DNA from: Scatophagus argus
Lineage: Eukaryota; Chordata; Actinopteri; Scatophagidae
Assembly (NCBI RefSeq): GCF_020382885.2
Contig: NC_058498.1
Span: 19,311,001-19,375,000, forward strand
DNA: 64,000 nucleotides
Direction: 5' to 3'
This document shows, piece after piece, positions 25,001 through 36,109 of the stretch. The stretch's first letter is position 1; every line of letters starts with the position of its first letter. The position numbers and the translations under genes are program-made. The notes under the pieces are model-generated. The model saw only the letters and a program-made list of their open reading frames with translations. It did no database searches and was not told the origin of the DNA.

Positions 25001-27164
25001 GAAGCAGAGGGAGCAGGGCTTTGCACCCAGATGAGAATATGTCTTGGCCAACTTTTTCAGTGAGCTCAGGAAGCTGCTCCCAGCCAGGAGGTAACGTTAA
25101 TGTCATAATGACCTCATGGAAAGCTGATGAATATATAATAATGAGCATTTTGTAATATCTGGACAGTGTGCATTGTATTTCAAAAATAATAATTCATTAA
25201 TAGTTATCAGCAAGAAAAATCACGCCATTACCTATAAAGGTTTAAACTGTGGGAGGAAATAAACAGTCTAGTTTTTCCAAAAAGAACTGATTAAGTGTGC
25301 AAATGAGTGCATTTTATAAAAATGGCATTCATTATACTAATGAACTCATTATAATTATGCAATATAATAACAATAATATGAACTGTTTAAAGGGACATTA
25401 CATTTTTAACTGCATTAAATGCAGTGCATTGAATGTTACACTGCTGGCCACAGCAGTGTATTCATGAAGTATGCAGTAATGTGAATCTGTGCACACATGT
25501 ATCTACATATGACACCATCACAGACAGGAATGAACAGAACGTGTTTAAATCTAAAATAATACACAGTTAGTCTGCGTGCACCACAGTACTGCAGTCGGAC
25601 TGCAGGTGTACTGCAGAGGAGCGTCAGCCTCAAGTTAATGCCTCCTCTAACAAAACATTCATCATTTCTATAAACACACAGACTAAAATGTGTTTTTTTC
25701 CTCTTGTCTTTATTTCTTGTAAATCAGCCTGTTGAAATTTTTCTGAAAAAAAAAATATCTGGTGTGTGTTTTATTGTTAAATCCTAGGCAACAGTAAATT
25801 TGACTGACTTTGATCCCAAAACACATTTGTACTGGCCAAGTGTTTGTTGCAGTAGAACTTACAGTAAAATGTCATAATCCTCCTCAGAGGAGGACGGAGG
25901 GGAGAAGAATCAGAGCAACTATGTGGTGAGAGAGGGAGGGGTGGAGAGAGGGAATGAATTAACAGCTTTAGTGTCACCTCTTAGTCTGGGAGAGGAACCA
26001 AAGTATTGACCACCTTAATCCGCTCATCCCTCTCTTCCTCCTCCTCATCTTCCCTGACCTCCCTCTCTGTCTCTCTCTGTCTGCTGCAACCCCCTGATTT
26101 CCATCTCTGATCATCCTCGTTTTTTTAAGATTTAAGTTGTCTCATACTTTATGTTTCTTTGGATGTGCCGGTGTTGATGTGAGCTTGGACATTTTGAGCC
26201 ACCTGTCTAGATTTAGATTTATACTACTGCTGCTGCACATGAATTACACAAGAAAGACGTTTGCGAGTGATTATGCTTTGCGAGCAGCACTTTATTATTT
26301 ATTTAATGTAAGTGAAGAGTTGACTTATTAATGGATATTCAGCAAGAACCACAGGAATGACATGTAGAAATTTTACACATTATAGCCTGTTTGATGGTTA
26401 AACACTGCTGAATAAATAGAAGAGATATGATCCTCATGAAGCGTGTCCATTGATCTGAGGTGGGGATAGACTGTTGAGGCTGGGGTGGGTGAGGTAACAG
26501 CTTATGTCTACATTACAGATGGTTTATGAAGGCATGGGTATCTGTTAATCTGACACTGGTTTCAGGGGGAGAATCAGCGCTAATCCTATGACTAGCCTGA
26601 TAAGTCCACTCACAATGAGACCCCACGTGTGGCTAGCATGAGTAAACACACTCACACACACAGACACAAACACAAACAACAGAGTCACAAGTAAGGTGGC
26701 CTGGAATGAAAATCAATAAAAGACGGCCCATAGCTTGGTATGAAATGCATAATCTTGTAGATGCATAAGCTCAAAGTCAGACTTAAATGGGCAATTTAAA
26801 GTTTAACAGCTGAAGTGATGGATTAAAAGCCTGTTACAAAAACACAGATTAGAGACAGCCAAGACAGGGGGTGAAGTTAAGTGATAAGCAGTGTTTCTCT
26901 GGGCTGAGTGAAGATAAATATAATAGAATAGAATAGAATATTTACTGAAGAGGTGAAGAGAGTGTAATAGTACGTGTCTTCTGATCATAATGAACGCTTC
27001 ACTGCATGCCACATTTGTTTGCTGCTTCAATTATATTTGAATTCAGTCAGAAGGGGAAGAAATCGCGGAGCTGTGAGACATCCTGCTGATATTAAAGTAA
27101 TGTTTCAAGTCATTCTTGTTAGACAAAATAATGCAAACACTTCAAAAGACTTTAAAAAATATGT

Positions 27165-27410
27165 TTAAGTTTTGGGAAATGTGCTTAGCTGAGAGTTAAA
27201 TTAGAAGATGATGATGAAGATGATGCCACTCCTGTGTCTGTACGCTAAGATAAAGCAAGAGAGCTTTACATCATAAAGACTTGAAACAGCTAGTCTGATC
27301 CACTAAGGCTCACACATATATTTTAAGAGAGTTCATCTTTATAGTTTATTTCTGGACAGAGCCAGGCAAGCTGTTTCCCCCTGCTTCCAGGCTTTATGCC
27401 AAGAGATATG
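27165..27410. repeat. Dispersed foldback-type repeat, family A, copy 2
   Basis: The left arm reads ttttgggaaatgtgctta with a diverged gaagatgatgccactcc. The right arm reads ctggacagagccaggcaagc, then gctttatgcc. The arm order matches copy 1, but the internal part is shorter. Confidence 0.6.
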
Positions 27411-28034
27411 TAGATATGAGTGCATGTAGAGAGTGAAGGAAGACAGATCCTCAGAGGGAGGCAGGGAGGGAGGGGGCCCCTCTTGAGGTGAGATGTGTAA
27501 GCCTGTTGCTTGTAGCAGAGTTAGTCGGGATTAGGACATGTATCTGTGGGATAAGGCAGAGTTACTGGGACCCTACAGACCTCCACCTCACACCATCTGT
27601 CCAAACAGTCATGCCAGTCCGCAGCTCTGTCACTCTCTCAGTCCCTCTGTCCTGTCCTGTCAGTGCTCGCTCAGTCACTCCTTGTGTGCTATTTCTTGTC
27701 CTCTTTTCTAAAATATTCTCACCTTTGCTTGTGCTTCAGTCTCATCCTGAGTTTATCCCACTTCAGCAGCTTCTGTTTCATGACCCCGACTGACCTTAAG
27801 AGCCTGCCAGAGGATAAAAGCTAGACAATGTGAAACCGGGTTCACGGGGTGATGGAGAGGTTATTTCATTGAGAGGATTTGGGGCAATGTTGGGAGATGC
27901 TCGTGCCTAAAGTTTACCCAAATCAACATTTTTTAGATAGTTGAGGTTTTAGTACTTGAGGTTTAGAACTATTGAAATGAAGTGTTTATAAAGAACTGTC
28001 AACAGAATTGAGAATGAAACTGACTGAATTTTTC

Positions 28035-28340
28035 AACATTGTGGGAAATATATTTAGACTTTTTTGCTTTCTTTCCAACAGTGAGATGAGAAGATTGATG
28101 CTACTCTCATACTTGTATGCTAAAAATGATGTTATAGCCAGCAGCTGGTTAGTTTAGCTTAACAATGATAAACAGAGGGGATGGCTGGCCTGGCTTTGTT
28201 CAGGTGAAAAAAATTAAAATAGTCTCATGTATTTGAGGTAAATATAAAGTCGACAGCAGCTGCCTGTGAACTTAGCCCAGCATAAAGACTGAAAACAGCT
28301 AACCTGGCCCGAAGGCAACCAAATCTGCACAAAACATAAA
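28035..28340. repeat. Dispersed repeat, family A, copy 3
   Basis: Contains gtgggaaatatattta, gagatgagaagattgatgct, agccagcagctggttag and later cagcataaagactgaaaac, all features of the same family in forward order. A second partial unit appears to begin near 28270. Confidence 0.6.
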
Positions 28341-29572
28341 AAAGTTATGATGTGATTACAGGCGTAACCACTGCCCCAAGGCCCAGAAATGTTTGTTGTT
28401 GTTTCTAGTGAGAGAACGTCCGTATATGAGCTCAGGAAATTTGTGTGAAGGTTGTAAAACTGAATTAAATATGGTAATCCACCACACAGTGGGAGGAAAT
28501 ACAACTTGCAATCAAAGAACAACCACTACACCATGTACTACATTAGTGGTACCTCCATGATAATCACAGTGTGGGATCCTGATGAGCTAATTACTTAAAT
28601 ATACCTCTGAAAATAACGTTCCAGAACAACAATGAACAGGCTCAAGCTGCAGATCAAGTCACAAACTTGTGCACGGCTGCAGATGCAGGAGGGGTGATGG
28701 TGTGTTTGGTATGAAGCATGAGGTAAGTTCCTCTGTGTCTCTCCATCTCTTTGTCCCTCACCCTCACCCTGGGAGGCCCTGTTGGTTTAGCTGCTAAGCT
28801 TTCCCCGGAAACACAAATGATGGACAGATAGAGAGGTTAAAATAGAGAAAGAGAGGAAGAGAAATTGAATGATGACAGTATAACCTCTCAAAAGGTTGTC
28901 TTTTAATTTGTCTCCTATGCAGTCGTCACATTTTACCAAGGTCCTCAATATGTTCTCTGCTCACCAGAGGTCAGAATTTCTGTTGTGAAGTAAATGGTTA
29001 AATCCTGTTTATGAGTGCTATTTCCATGAGTCAGCGTGTCTGGGTGCCTGAAAGGTTTTGTTTACTATCCAAATCAGATTTGTGAAGCACTATTAACTCA
29101 CTGATTCCTTAACGAGACACTATTAAGACACAGAGAGACTCCGGATTAACAAGTTTAGCTTTTAAGGAGCATCGAGAAATGCTTGTTGTGCGTTTCTCTG
29201 CTCCGCAGACTTAAATGGGTCAGAAAAAAACAGAATTAATTCACAGATTTTGAGTCTAACAGCTAGTGGCAAGGCAGCATGGAGACACAGGGGGTACTAA
29301 TTTGCGAGGGCAAAAACAAACCTCTCCTCTGTGGAAATATTGAAGTATCAGCAGCACAGTTTTGTTTGCAGACAATGACAAAAACTGATTTCAGAGTTCT
29401 TGGCAATATAATTAAGCATCATTGTATTGTTATCTCATTAAGGAAATAATAAAAGTGAATAGATTATTTAAAAAATTGCAGAGTGCTCCCTTTTCAGATT
29501 CCTGTTCCAGCTCCTGCTTAAACTGTGCCGCTTCTGAAATGTTTTTTATTTTCCTTTTTACCTAAAAACTAG

Positions 29573-29690
29573 GGTGGAAGAAATATTCAGATCCTTTGCT
29601 GAAGTAAAAGAAGATATAACAAAATACTCTATTACAAGTAAAAGTCCAGAATTCAAATGATTGCTATAGGAAAAATTCATTAGTTAGAAA
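29573..29690. repeat. Dispersed repeat, family C, copy 1
   Basis: The stretch gggtggaagaaatattcaga, then aagtaaaag, then attacaagtaaaagtcc, matches a very common teleost interspersed repeat that I know by sight but cannot name. A more diverged copy lies near 7094-7260. Confidence 0.55.
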
Positions 29691-30194
29691 CACCTGAGAG
29701 TTTCTAGCAGAGAAGAGTTTAATATCACACCTACAACGTAATGAGCTTGTATATTTTGCATGCAAATATTTTATATAATTCATTTTGAAGCTGTTAAATG
29801 AGTAAATCAAAAGCATATTATTTCATAAAGCATTTCAAAATGAAGTACAGTAACTCAGTGAATGAACTTGGTTTCCGTCACCTAAAAGATCTTCATCGCT
29901 CGCTGTGTGACAGCCTCAGTTCAAATAGGAACTCCCTCATGTATTGTGTATCATGTTGTCCACATTCTGCAGTGTATACACATATACATTATATTTGTGA
30001 CTGTATTTACCATGAGGCTCAGCTCAGTAGCTGTGACCATCCACTGTGGGGCAGTACAGAGTATACAAGCCAACTGTCAAGACTTCACTGTGTGACCAAT
30101 GACTAAACTTTGCTGTTTGATGACAAACTGTTTTGCAGAGGAGTGTGTGAAAGCTGCACGTGTGTTACAGTTTACATCATATAGCATGTGATAA

Positions 30195-30251
30195 AACACA
30201 CACACACACACACACACTGTGTGTATGTGTGTGTGTGTGTGTGTGTGTGAA
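30195..30251. repeat. (CA)n followed directly by (TG)n: an inverted dinucleotide repeat
   Basis: About 12 CA units run straight into TG-rich units (actgtgtgtatgtgtg...). Because TG is the complement of CA, the two halves can pair as a hairpin, and alternating purine-pyrimidine tracts favour Z-DNA. It stands directly before a long GA tract. Confidence 0.9.
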
Positions 30252-30252
30252 G

Positions 30253-30395
30253 GAGAGAGAGAGAGAGAGAGAAACTAGGAAACAGAAACAAACAAAACAG
30301 ACAAATTAAAAATTAAATAAGAGAGAGAGGGAGAGAGAGAGATTGCCAGAGAGTGTGAACATGCCTGTGAACCATGAGAGAGGGATATGTGTTGG

Positions 30396-30482
<87 letters not shown>

Positions 30483-30490
30483 GGAGGGAT
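30253..30490. repeat. Homopurine (GA)n tracts
   Basis: GA runs lie at 30253-30273 and 30317-30342, and a nearly unbroken GA/GGGA run covers about 30399-30490. Long polypurine tracts can form triplex DNA and often sit near vertebrate promoters. Overlapping open frames made of Ser-Leu or Glu-Arg repeats here are artefacts of the repeat. Confidence 0.9.
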
Positions 30491-30519
30491 TTGGAACAGA
30501 GGGGAAAGAAAGAAAGGGG

Positions 30520-30720
30520 GCAGTGGCACTCAGTGACAGAGTGCTATACACACTCACATGCGCACACACACACACACACTCTCTGTTTCCTCTGTCTCTC
30601 TCCAAACGTGTCAGTCAACCAGTCAGTTGATTATTTTTGTGTACGTGTGTGTGTGTGTGAGTGTGTGGTGGGGCGATGTTGAAAAGAGCTCGGTACCATC
30701 CTTCATCTCTATGACCGACG
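30520..30720 (+). other. nrl: Possible non-coding first exon and promoter of nrl
   Basis: A strong donor (ACG then GTAAGATC) sits at 30720/30721, and an acceptor (ctttcttcag) at 32954 precedes the nrl start codon by 189 nt. Mammalian NRL has a non-coding first exon, so a similar exon ending at 30720 is plausible. The exon start is not defined by anything I can see. This is inference from splice signals alone. Confidence 0.25.
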
Positions 30721-30721
30721 G

Positions 30722-32954
30722 TAAGATCATTTCATTCACTTTGACAGTCACGTCTCTCATATCATGCCTTTATCTTTCTATGCTTTCATTCTACTTTTGC
30801 TTGAATGTCCGGTGTCTGCTGTGTGTGTGTGTGTGAGCTTGTGAGCTTGTGTGTTGCTCTTTTTTGGCCGACTTTATGCCGTGACTCTGGTCCAGAGCCA
30901 GATTGAGGCCTCCATGGAGCCCTGTCACTGTTTGCTTTCTTTTACAATCCGTTTTGACCCGTGGGGGGCAAAACTAATGAGGTGTGCAGCAGAGGCACTA
31001 GTCAAAGGTGGATTTTTAATTAGATGTTCATTTTAACGCTAATAACTGTAATATGTGAAGGCTGATAATTAGTATTGTAGGAGGAAATAGCTTTGCTCCT
31101 CTACAGCATTCTTTGATGTGGTTACAAAAGTATAATGTTGAAAATATTGAACTTTTCATTGATATTCTGAGGAGAGACGTGTTCAGTTCAGTTTGGTCAA
31201 TTGTGTATAAATGTTTTTGAATTGTTAGATGAATGTTTAACTTATTTGTCACCATGACAACAGAATACTGTAAGTTATCATGCACTTCATTTTCTGATTT
31301 ATTTCCATATGAAACACTAGATTAGACTGAAAAAGGACAAGTGCTAAAATGTTAAAAGATAACATTTAAGGTCACTATAAGCTCAAGCCGAAAATGAAAC
31401 TTAAAAACTTCTCTGACAGTATAAAAATGTGTTTTGATTTATTTTAGAAAGTCTTGGGCTGTGGATTAAAGTCTGAATCTGTTGATAATTGGATTTGGCC
31501 TCTCAGACTTGTGGATCTTTCTGTCAAAAATGATTAAGCCCTCTGAATTCAGTCAGTTATGTGTTCAGTAAGCAGATCTTTCTAGAAATATTACATGTTA
31601 TATCTATTGTCTGCGTGTGTGTGTGTGTGTGTGTGCGCGCGTGCGTGCGTGTGTGTTAACATTAGCCAATAACTTGCAATCATTTCTAGACACAGGTGAA
31701 TACAACACTTGGCAGACAGAAGATGATTCATTTCTTTTTAGATAAACAAACAAATCATTTTTGTAATGTATTTGTTTCACATTCGAAATGCTCCCTCGCT
31801 AGAAAGAAGCAGTGTGATATTGTTTGTAACTGAGACAGCAAAAGAACTGTTGAACATACAAATTTAGGCCCAAATTATGAAGTTTCAAGTACAGTGTAAA
31901 AGCTTAGACTCAAGAAGTTTTGGTTTGTCTGTACACATCAAAACTTTTTATATGTTCAAATGCACGTGTATGTGAGCATGTGTACATGTGTGCATGTGTT
32001 TGTGGTCCTATACGTGTGTGCATAAGATGTTGGGCAGATTAGTGTCGTACTCTAACTCGCAGATAGACCTGACACACAGACTTACACGGTCTAACTTCAT
32101 TTTGGACAATGTCAGAATGATCTTTCTGTCAAGGCAATTATCTGTAACACTTCAGTCTTGATTATTACAAATACTCACAATCATCATCAACATGGGTGCC
32201 ACTTTATTATAAGGCTTTATAAAGGGTTTATAACATGTAATTAATGGTTTAATTAATGGTTGATTTTGACAACCTATCCTTTAAGCAAGATCTTGAATTC
32301 ATCAGGACATTCACTTAAATTGACATCATACAGTGATTCTCTGTAATAAGTTTATGGCAATAAATGGATTGTTGGGGTCAAACAGAACAGTTCACTTTCT
32401 TTCTTATGGAGTTGAGTGTTAGTTAAAAGGACCAAGCAAAAGCTGTAGGAGGACTTTTTTTCACAACCTGGTAACCAGAAAGTTGTTATTATTAATAGTA
32501 CGTGAGTGATCTATGTAGCATTAGTGAAATATTACTTGACAAAACCATCAGTTTTACTCATCAAAGTCTGCTTACAAGTCTTGCAGAGTACTACTGTACT
32601 ACTACCTTTTATGACTGTGAGAGCTGTGCAAAGTCTCATAAAGTGCTTCAAATGATGTCATGAGTCCACGTCAGATGGGGCTAAAGACTACAAGTTTGAA
32701 AAGGAAAGAAATCTGTCACTGTTCAGTGAGAAAGAGCCCTGTGTAGCCTACTCCTCTTGTCCACTGGTTAGCAGCTCAAGGCTACATTAGCCACTACTAA
32801 CACTCACAAATCTCAGACTGAACTATGTGCAGATGAGCTGCACTGTGGGTAATGTAGAAAGAACTTAGGGAGAATTAGAGCTGAAAAACATGTAACACCA
32901 TTCCTTCCTCTCGTCGAATCCCAAACCCTTTCCTTCCATCCCATCTTTCTTCAG
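30722..32954 (+). other. Non-coding sequence upstream of nrl
   Basis: About 2.2 kb with no coding exon. It contains a TG/CG-rich microsatellite at 31614-31657. A stretch near 32190-32270 (cactttattataaggcttta) resembles another interspersed repeat but is too weak to call. It may be nrl intron 1. Confidence 0.45.
31614..31657. repeat. (TG)n / TGCG microsatellite
   Basis: A run of TG units with embedded gcgcgcgtgcgtgcg; alternating purine-pyrimidine throughout. Confidence 0.9.
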
Positions 32955-33143
32955 GACTAGAGAAACAGAGACAAGGACACGGGAACACACAGTTTGTCAC
33001 AGAGGAAACTCACCAACCAGCTGACTTCCTGATATCACTGCTGCTGCTGTCTATGAGCTGCACTGAGGCAGAGGAGTGGACTTTCCAACAATCCTGACAC
33101 AAGGAAAAACCCTGTTGAAGCTACACCAGCAGCAGCAGACACC

Positions 33144-35925
33144 ATGTCTTCTCCATCCCTCCCCATGCCCTCTCTCCCCCCAAGCCCTCTTGCCATGGAG
33201 TACCTAAACGACTTCGACCTGCTCAAGTTCGAGGTGAAACCTGACACTCCTCCACTCCCTCCACCATGTTCATATCCCAAATCTGGCCTCTCCCATGACC
33301 CCTCCAGTTCTCCTTACACCAGCCAGGCTCCTCAGGACTCCAGTTTGAGCTCCAGCCCTTACAACTCGCTACCACCCTCGCCGACGCTCAGCGACGCACA
33401 CCCACCACCTTCAGGCTCTTCCTCCCTCTCTTCGTCATCCTCCTCCATCTCCTTCCCCCTCTCCGTCTCCAACAGCTTCGCCTCCACCATCAGCTCTGGT
33501 TCTCAGGGGAACGTGGAGGGCAGCCCAGCCCACGGTGGGCCTCAGGGTCCTACCCCTGCCTCCCTGGAGGACTTGATCTGGCTGGCTGCACTGCAACAAC
33601 AGTTTGGAGGTGAGGTGACAGGCCCCGCCACTTTGCTTGGAGCCTTGGGAGGAGTACCAGAGCGAGGGGACAGGGAGAGGGGCCCGGTCAATGGCTTTCT
33701 TGGCTGTGAGGATGCTGTGGAGGCTTTACTAAACTCAGCTGCTGCAGCTGTGAGCTCACAGGTACTAATCTCTCATTTTCGCCTTATGATTCTTCTCTCT
33801 TATACAGAATATTGTCATGAAAGAGTTGACATCTATCTTCTCCCTCTGCTACCTCTTCAACATCAGTTTCCAGGTCTGTCTCAGAGTTCTAGCAGCAACC
33901 TGGGAGACTCTGGCAGCGACAGCGGAGGTGACATCTCCTGCGCCAAAGGGACAGACGTGTGCCATCGCCCGCTTGTCTTCCTCTCATCAGCCCCTCCCTC
34001 ACTCCCAAATGCCAACCCCGCCTCGGCACCCTACCCACAACCCCTCAGCCCCCAGGGTCGCCTTCATCACCACCAGCATCACCATCATCAGCACCACCCA
34101 CACCACCCCATGCATGGCAGCCATCACCATCATCACCACCCACAAATTAATCAGGTACGTGGGGCATCACTTATGCAAATCAGTCCATTCTGGCTGAGAT
34201 GAGTTAATAATGATAATGACAGGAAGTGTTCATCAAAAAAACATGGGAGATTTTGGAGGTGAAAGACTTGAGAGAACACTGAGACTTGTTACATTAGAGG
34301 GCTGAGCGGAAGGAGAGAGGGATCGCGCAGTGATGGATTAGGATTAGGACATTAGAACATGGTTATTAATGTCTGTGTGTATCTGAAGTATCCCTTTAAG
34401 GATCGCTCTCTACATGACAACTGGGAGTGAAGCTCGAGCTTTGTCTCTGAAGGTGTAAAGTCTTGATTTCCCATGAAAAATATGCATTTATCTGCCACAC
34501 GTTACCCCACCAATTTAGTATTCATAAGAGCTATATAGACATTTAGTACTGGTATTGGTACTGATATTGGTTTAGAGCACGCAATAGTGTTTCTTAATGT
34601 ACATTTACTATACTCCACATGCATTCTCATCATTTATTTATTACCTGTTAATACCAGTACCAGCCTCCAGTAATGTAGTAGTAGTTGACAAATACATTAA
34701 TAAACATTAACATCTGTGTTATAGTGTGTTACAAACCATGCATTAGGATTAAATGTTTACTTATTGCTTATAAATGTCACTTTAAATGACCAGGTGTGCT
34801 TGGAGGAGGAGGGGAAATATACAACTTCTTCATAAAAGTCTTGAATGCTGTTTCCTATATGTAATTTGAGTTGGTAAATAAACTCACGGTGTTCTGGTCG
34901 ATCAAGATGTCTGGGTGGATGTCTATATGGAGCACCATGTGAGCTTATGATAATATCTGCTATTATTGCTGGGCATAATCCTGATAACTGTCACCCACAC
35001 TTAGTCAGATTACATGACAGATTATGGACATGTGGTGCTGAAATGTGCCCCCTGACAGACAAACACCCAGTGTAACACATCACATGTCCACCACTCACAT
35101 CACAGTCATATATTTACGCCTGAATCTTGTATAAACCCACTTATCTGACTGAAAACACATTTTCAGCATGTGCCAGTTAGCACTGATCAACGGCCTGTTC
35201 TCCCTGTGTGTTTTCTCCATCTGTTCGGCAGTGTGGTGTGAACGAGCGCTTCTCTGATGAGCAGCTGGTGAGCCTGTCGGTGCGGGAGCTGAACAGGCAC
35301 CTGCGTGGTGTGAGTAAAGATGAGGTGGTGCGTTTGAAGCAGAAACGCCGCACGCTAAAGAACCGAGGCTATGCACAGTCCTGCCGCTACAAGCGCTTAC
35401 AGCACCGCCATGCTCTGGAGTCAGAGAAGCATGTGCTTACACAGCAGGTACACACAAACACTTCTATTATTGTCAGGACCCCTATTGACATATCTTAACC
35501 ATCAGAAATAAATGCCTAACTCTAACCATAAATTCTAACCTAACCCTTAAAACCAAGTCTTAACTTTCAAACAAAATGTCCTCACTTTCCAAGAATGTCC
35601 TCACTCTGTTGGTTGATAACTTGTTTCAGTCCAGATTTAATTCAGAAATCCTAAACTTCTGACATTTGGGACAGTTTGCAGATGGATAATAATAAGTGAG
35701 CATCTCTGCACTGTGTCATGGCAAAGCACAAACAAATGATAATTTTTCATCCCTCCTCAGTTGGAACAGCTACAGTGTGAGCTGACTCGAGTGCTGAGGG
35801 AGCGAGATGCCTACAAGGCTCGCTACGAGAAGCTCCTCAGCACGAACCATGGAATCACCGGTGGCGACGCCCCACCAACCCGCACTAGCAACCCCCCTTC
35901 CCCACCCCCTGACTACTTCCTCTGA
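33144..35925 (+). CDS. nrl: NRL, neural retina leucine zipper transcription factor (large MAF family)
   Basis: NRL is a nuclear bZIP activator that drives rod photoreceptor genes in vertebrates. I joined exons 33144-33761, 33867-34154, 35232-35447 and 35761-35925 (1287 nt, 428 residues), all in phase 0. The N-terminus has the MAF transactivation block ([20 protein letters not shown]) and the NRL-type [12 protein letters not shown] motif. A Ser-rich stretch and a His-rich tract follow (about 282-299). The extended homology region and bZIP begin at about 309 ([39 protein letters not shown]). The zipper lies in the last two exons, and the protein ends PPDYFL. I chose the ATG at 33144, although one at 33195 is also in frame. 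mafa is the main alternative; carmil3 synteny and the introns favour nrl. Confidence 0.87.
33762..33866 (+). other. nrl: Stop-free 105-nt intron in nrl
   Basis: Bounded by GTACTAAT and a pyrimidine-rich ...caacatcag. It is exactly 35 codons long and open in the nrl frame, so splicing and retention both keep the downstream frame. A competing acceptor at 33873 (tttccag) would shift the frame and lose the Ser/Asp-rich segment. The insert would read as a hydrophobic stretch unlike its flanks, which suggests it is normally removed. Confidence 0.55.
34155..35231 (+). other. nrl: nrl intron
   Basis: A 1.1-kb intron between the His-rich exon and the bZIP exon, with no repeat or exon recognised. The stretch 34560-34700 has short diverged tracts only. 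Confidence 0.6.
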
Positions 35926-36076
35926 GTTGGACCCTCGGGGAGAGGAAGGAGAAGCAGGACGAGAATACAGAGGAATGAGTAATAACATCAGCCAGCATGG
36001 AGCAATCAATGATGAGTAATCAGACTTGGGGGAAAACACCAAGGATGTGTCTATGTGTGTGCATGTGTGTGTGTGT

Positions 36077-36109
<33 letters not shown>

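Larger units (their letters stand above)
21751..30190. other. Gene-poor region downstream of carmil3
   Basis: About 8.4 kb with no exon I can support. It holds the family A, B and C repeats listed separately, a (CA)n tract, a short (ATAGA)n run at 26922-26940, and otherwise AT-rich unique sequence. Open frames up to about 110 codons occur but resemble no known protein. In mammals CPNE6 occupies the equivalent place; no C2 or copine A-domain exon was recognised on either strand. Confidence 0.5.

Noticed and set aside
30275-30682. Ser-Leu and Glu-Arg repeat frames of about 100 codons
   Set aside because: They are translations of the (GA)n microsatellite in several frames.
32185-32270. Possible further interspersed repeat (cactttattataaggcttta)
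   Set aside because: It looks like a known fish repeat but is too short and diverged to support by eye.
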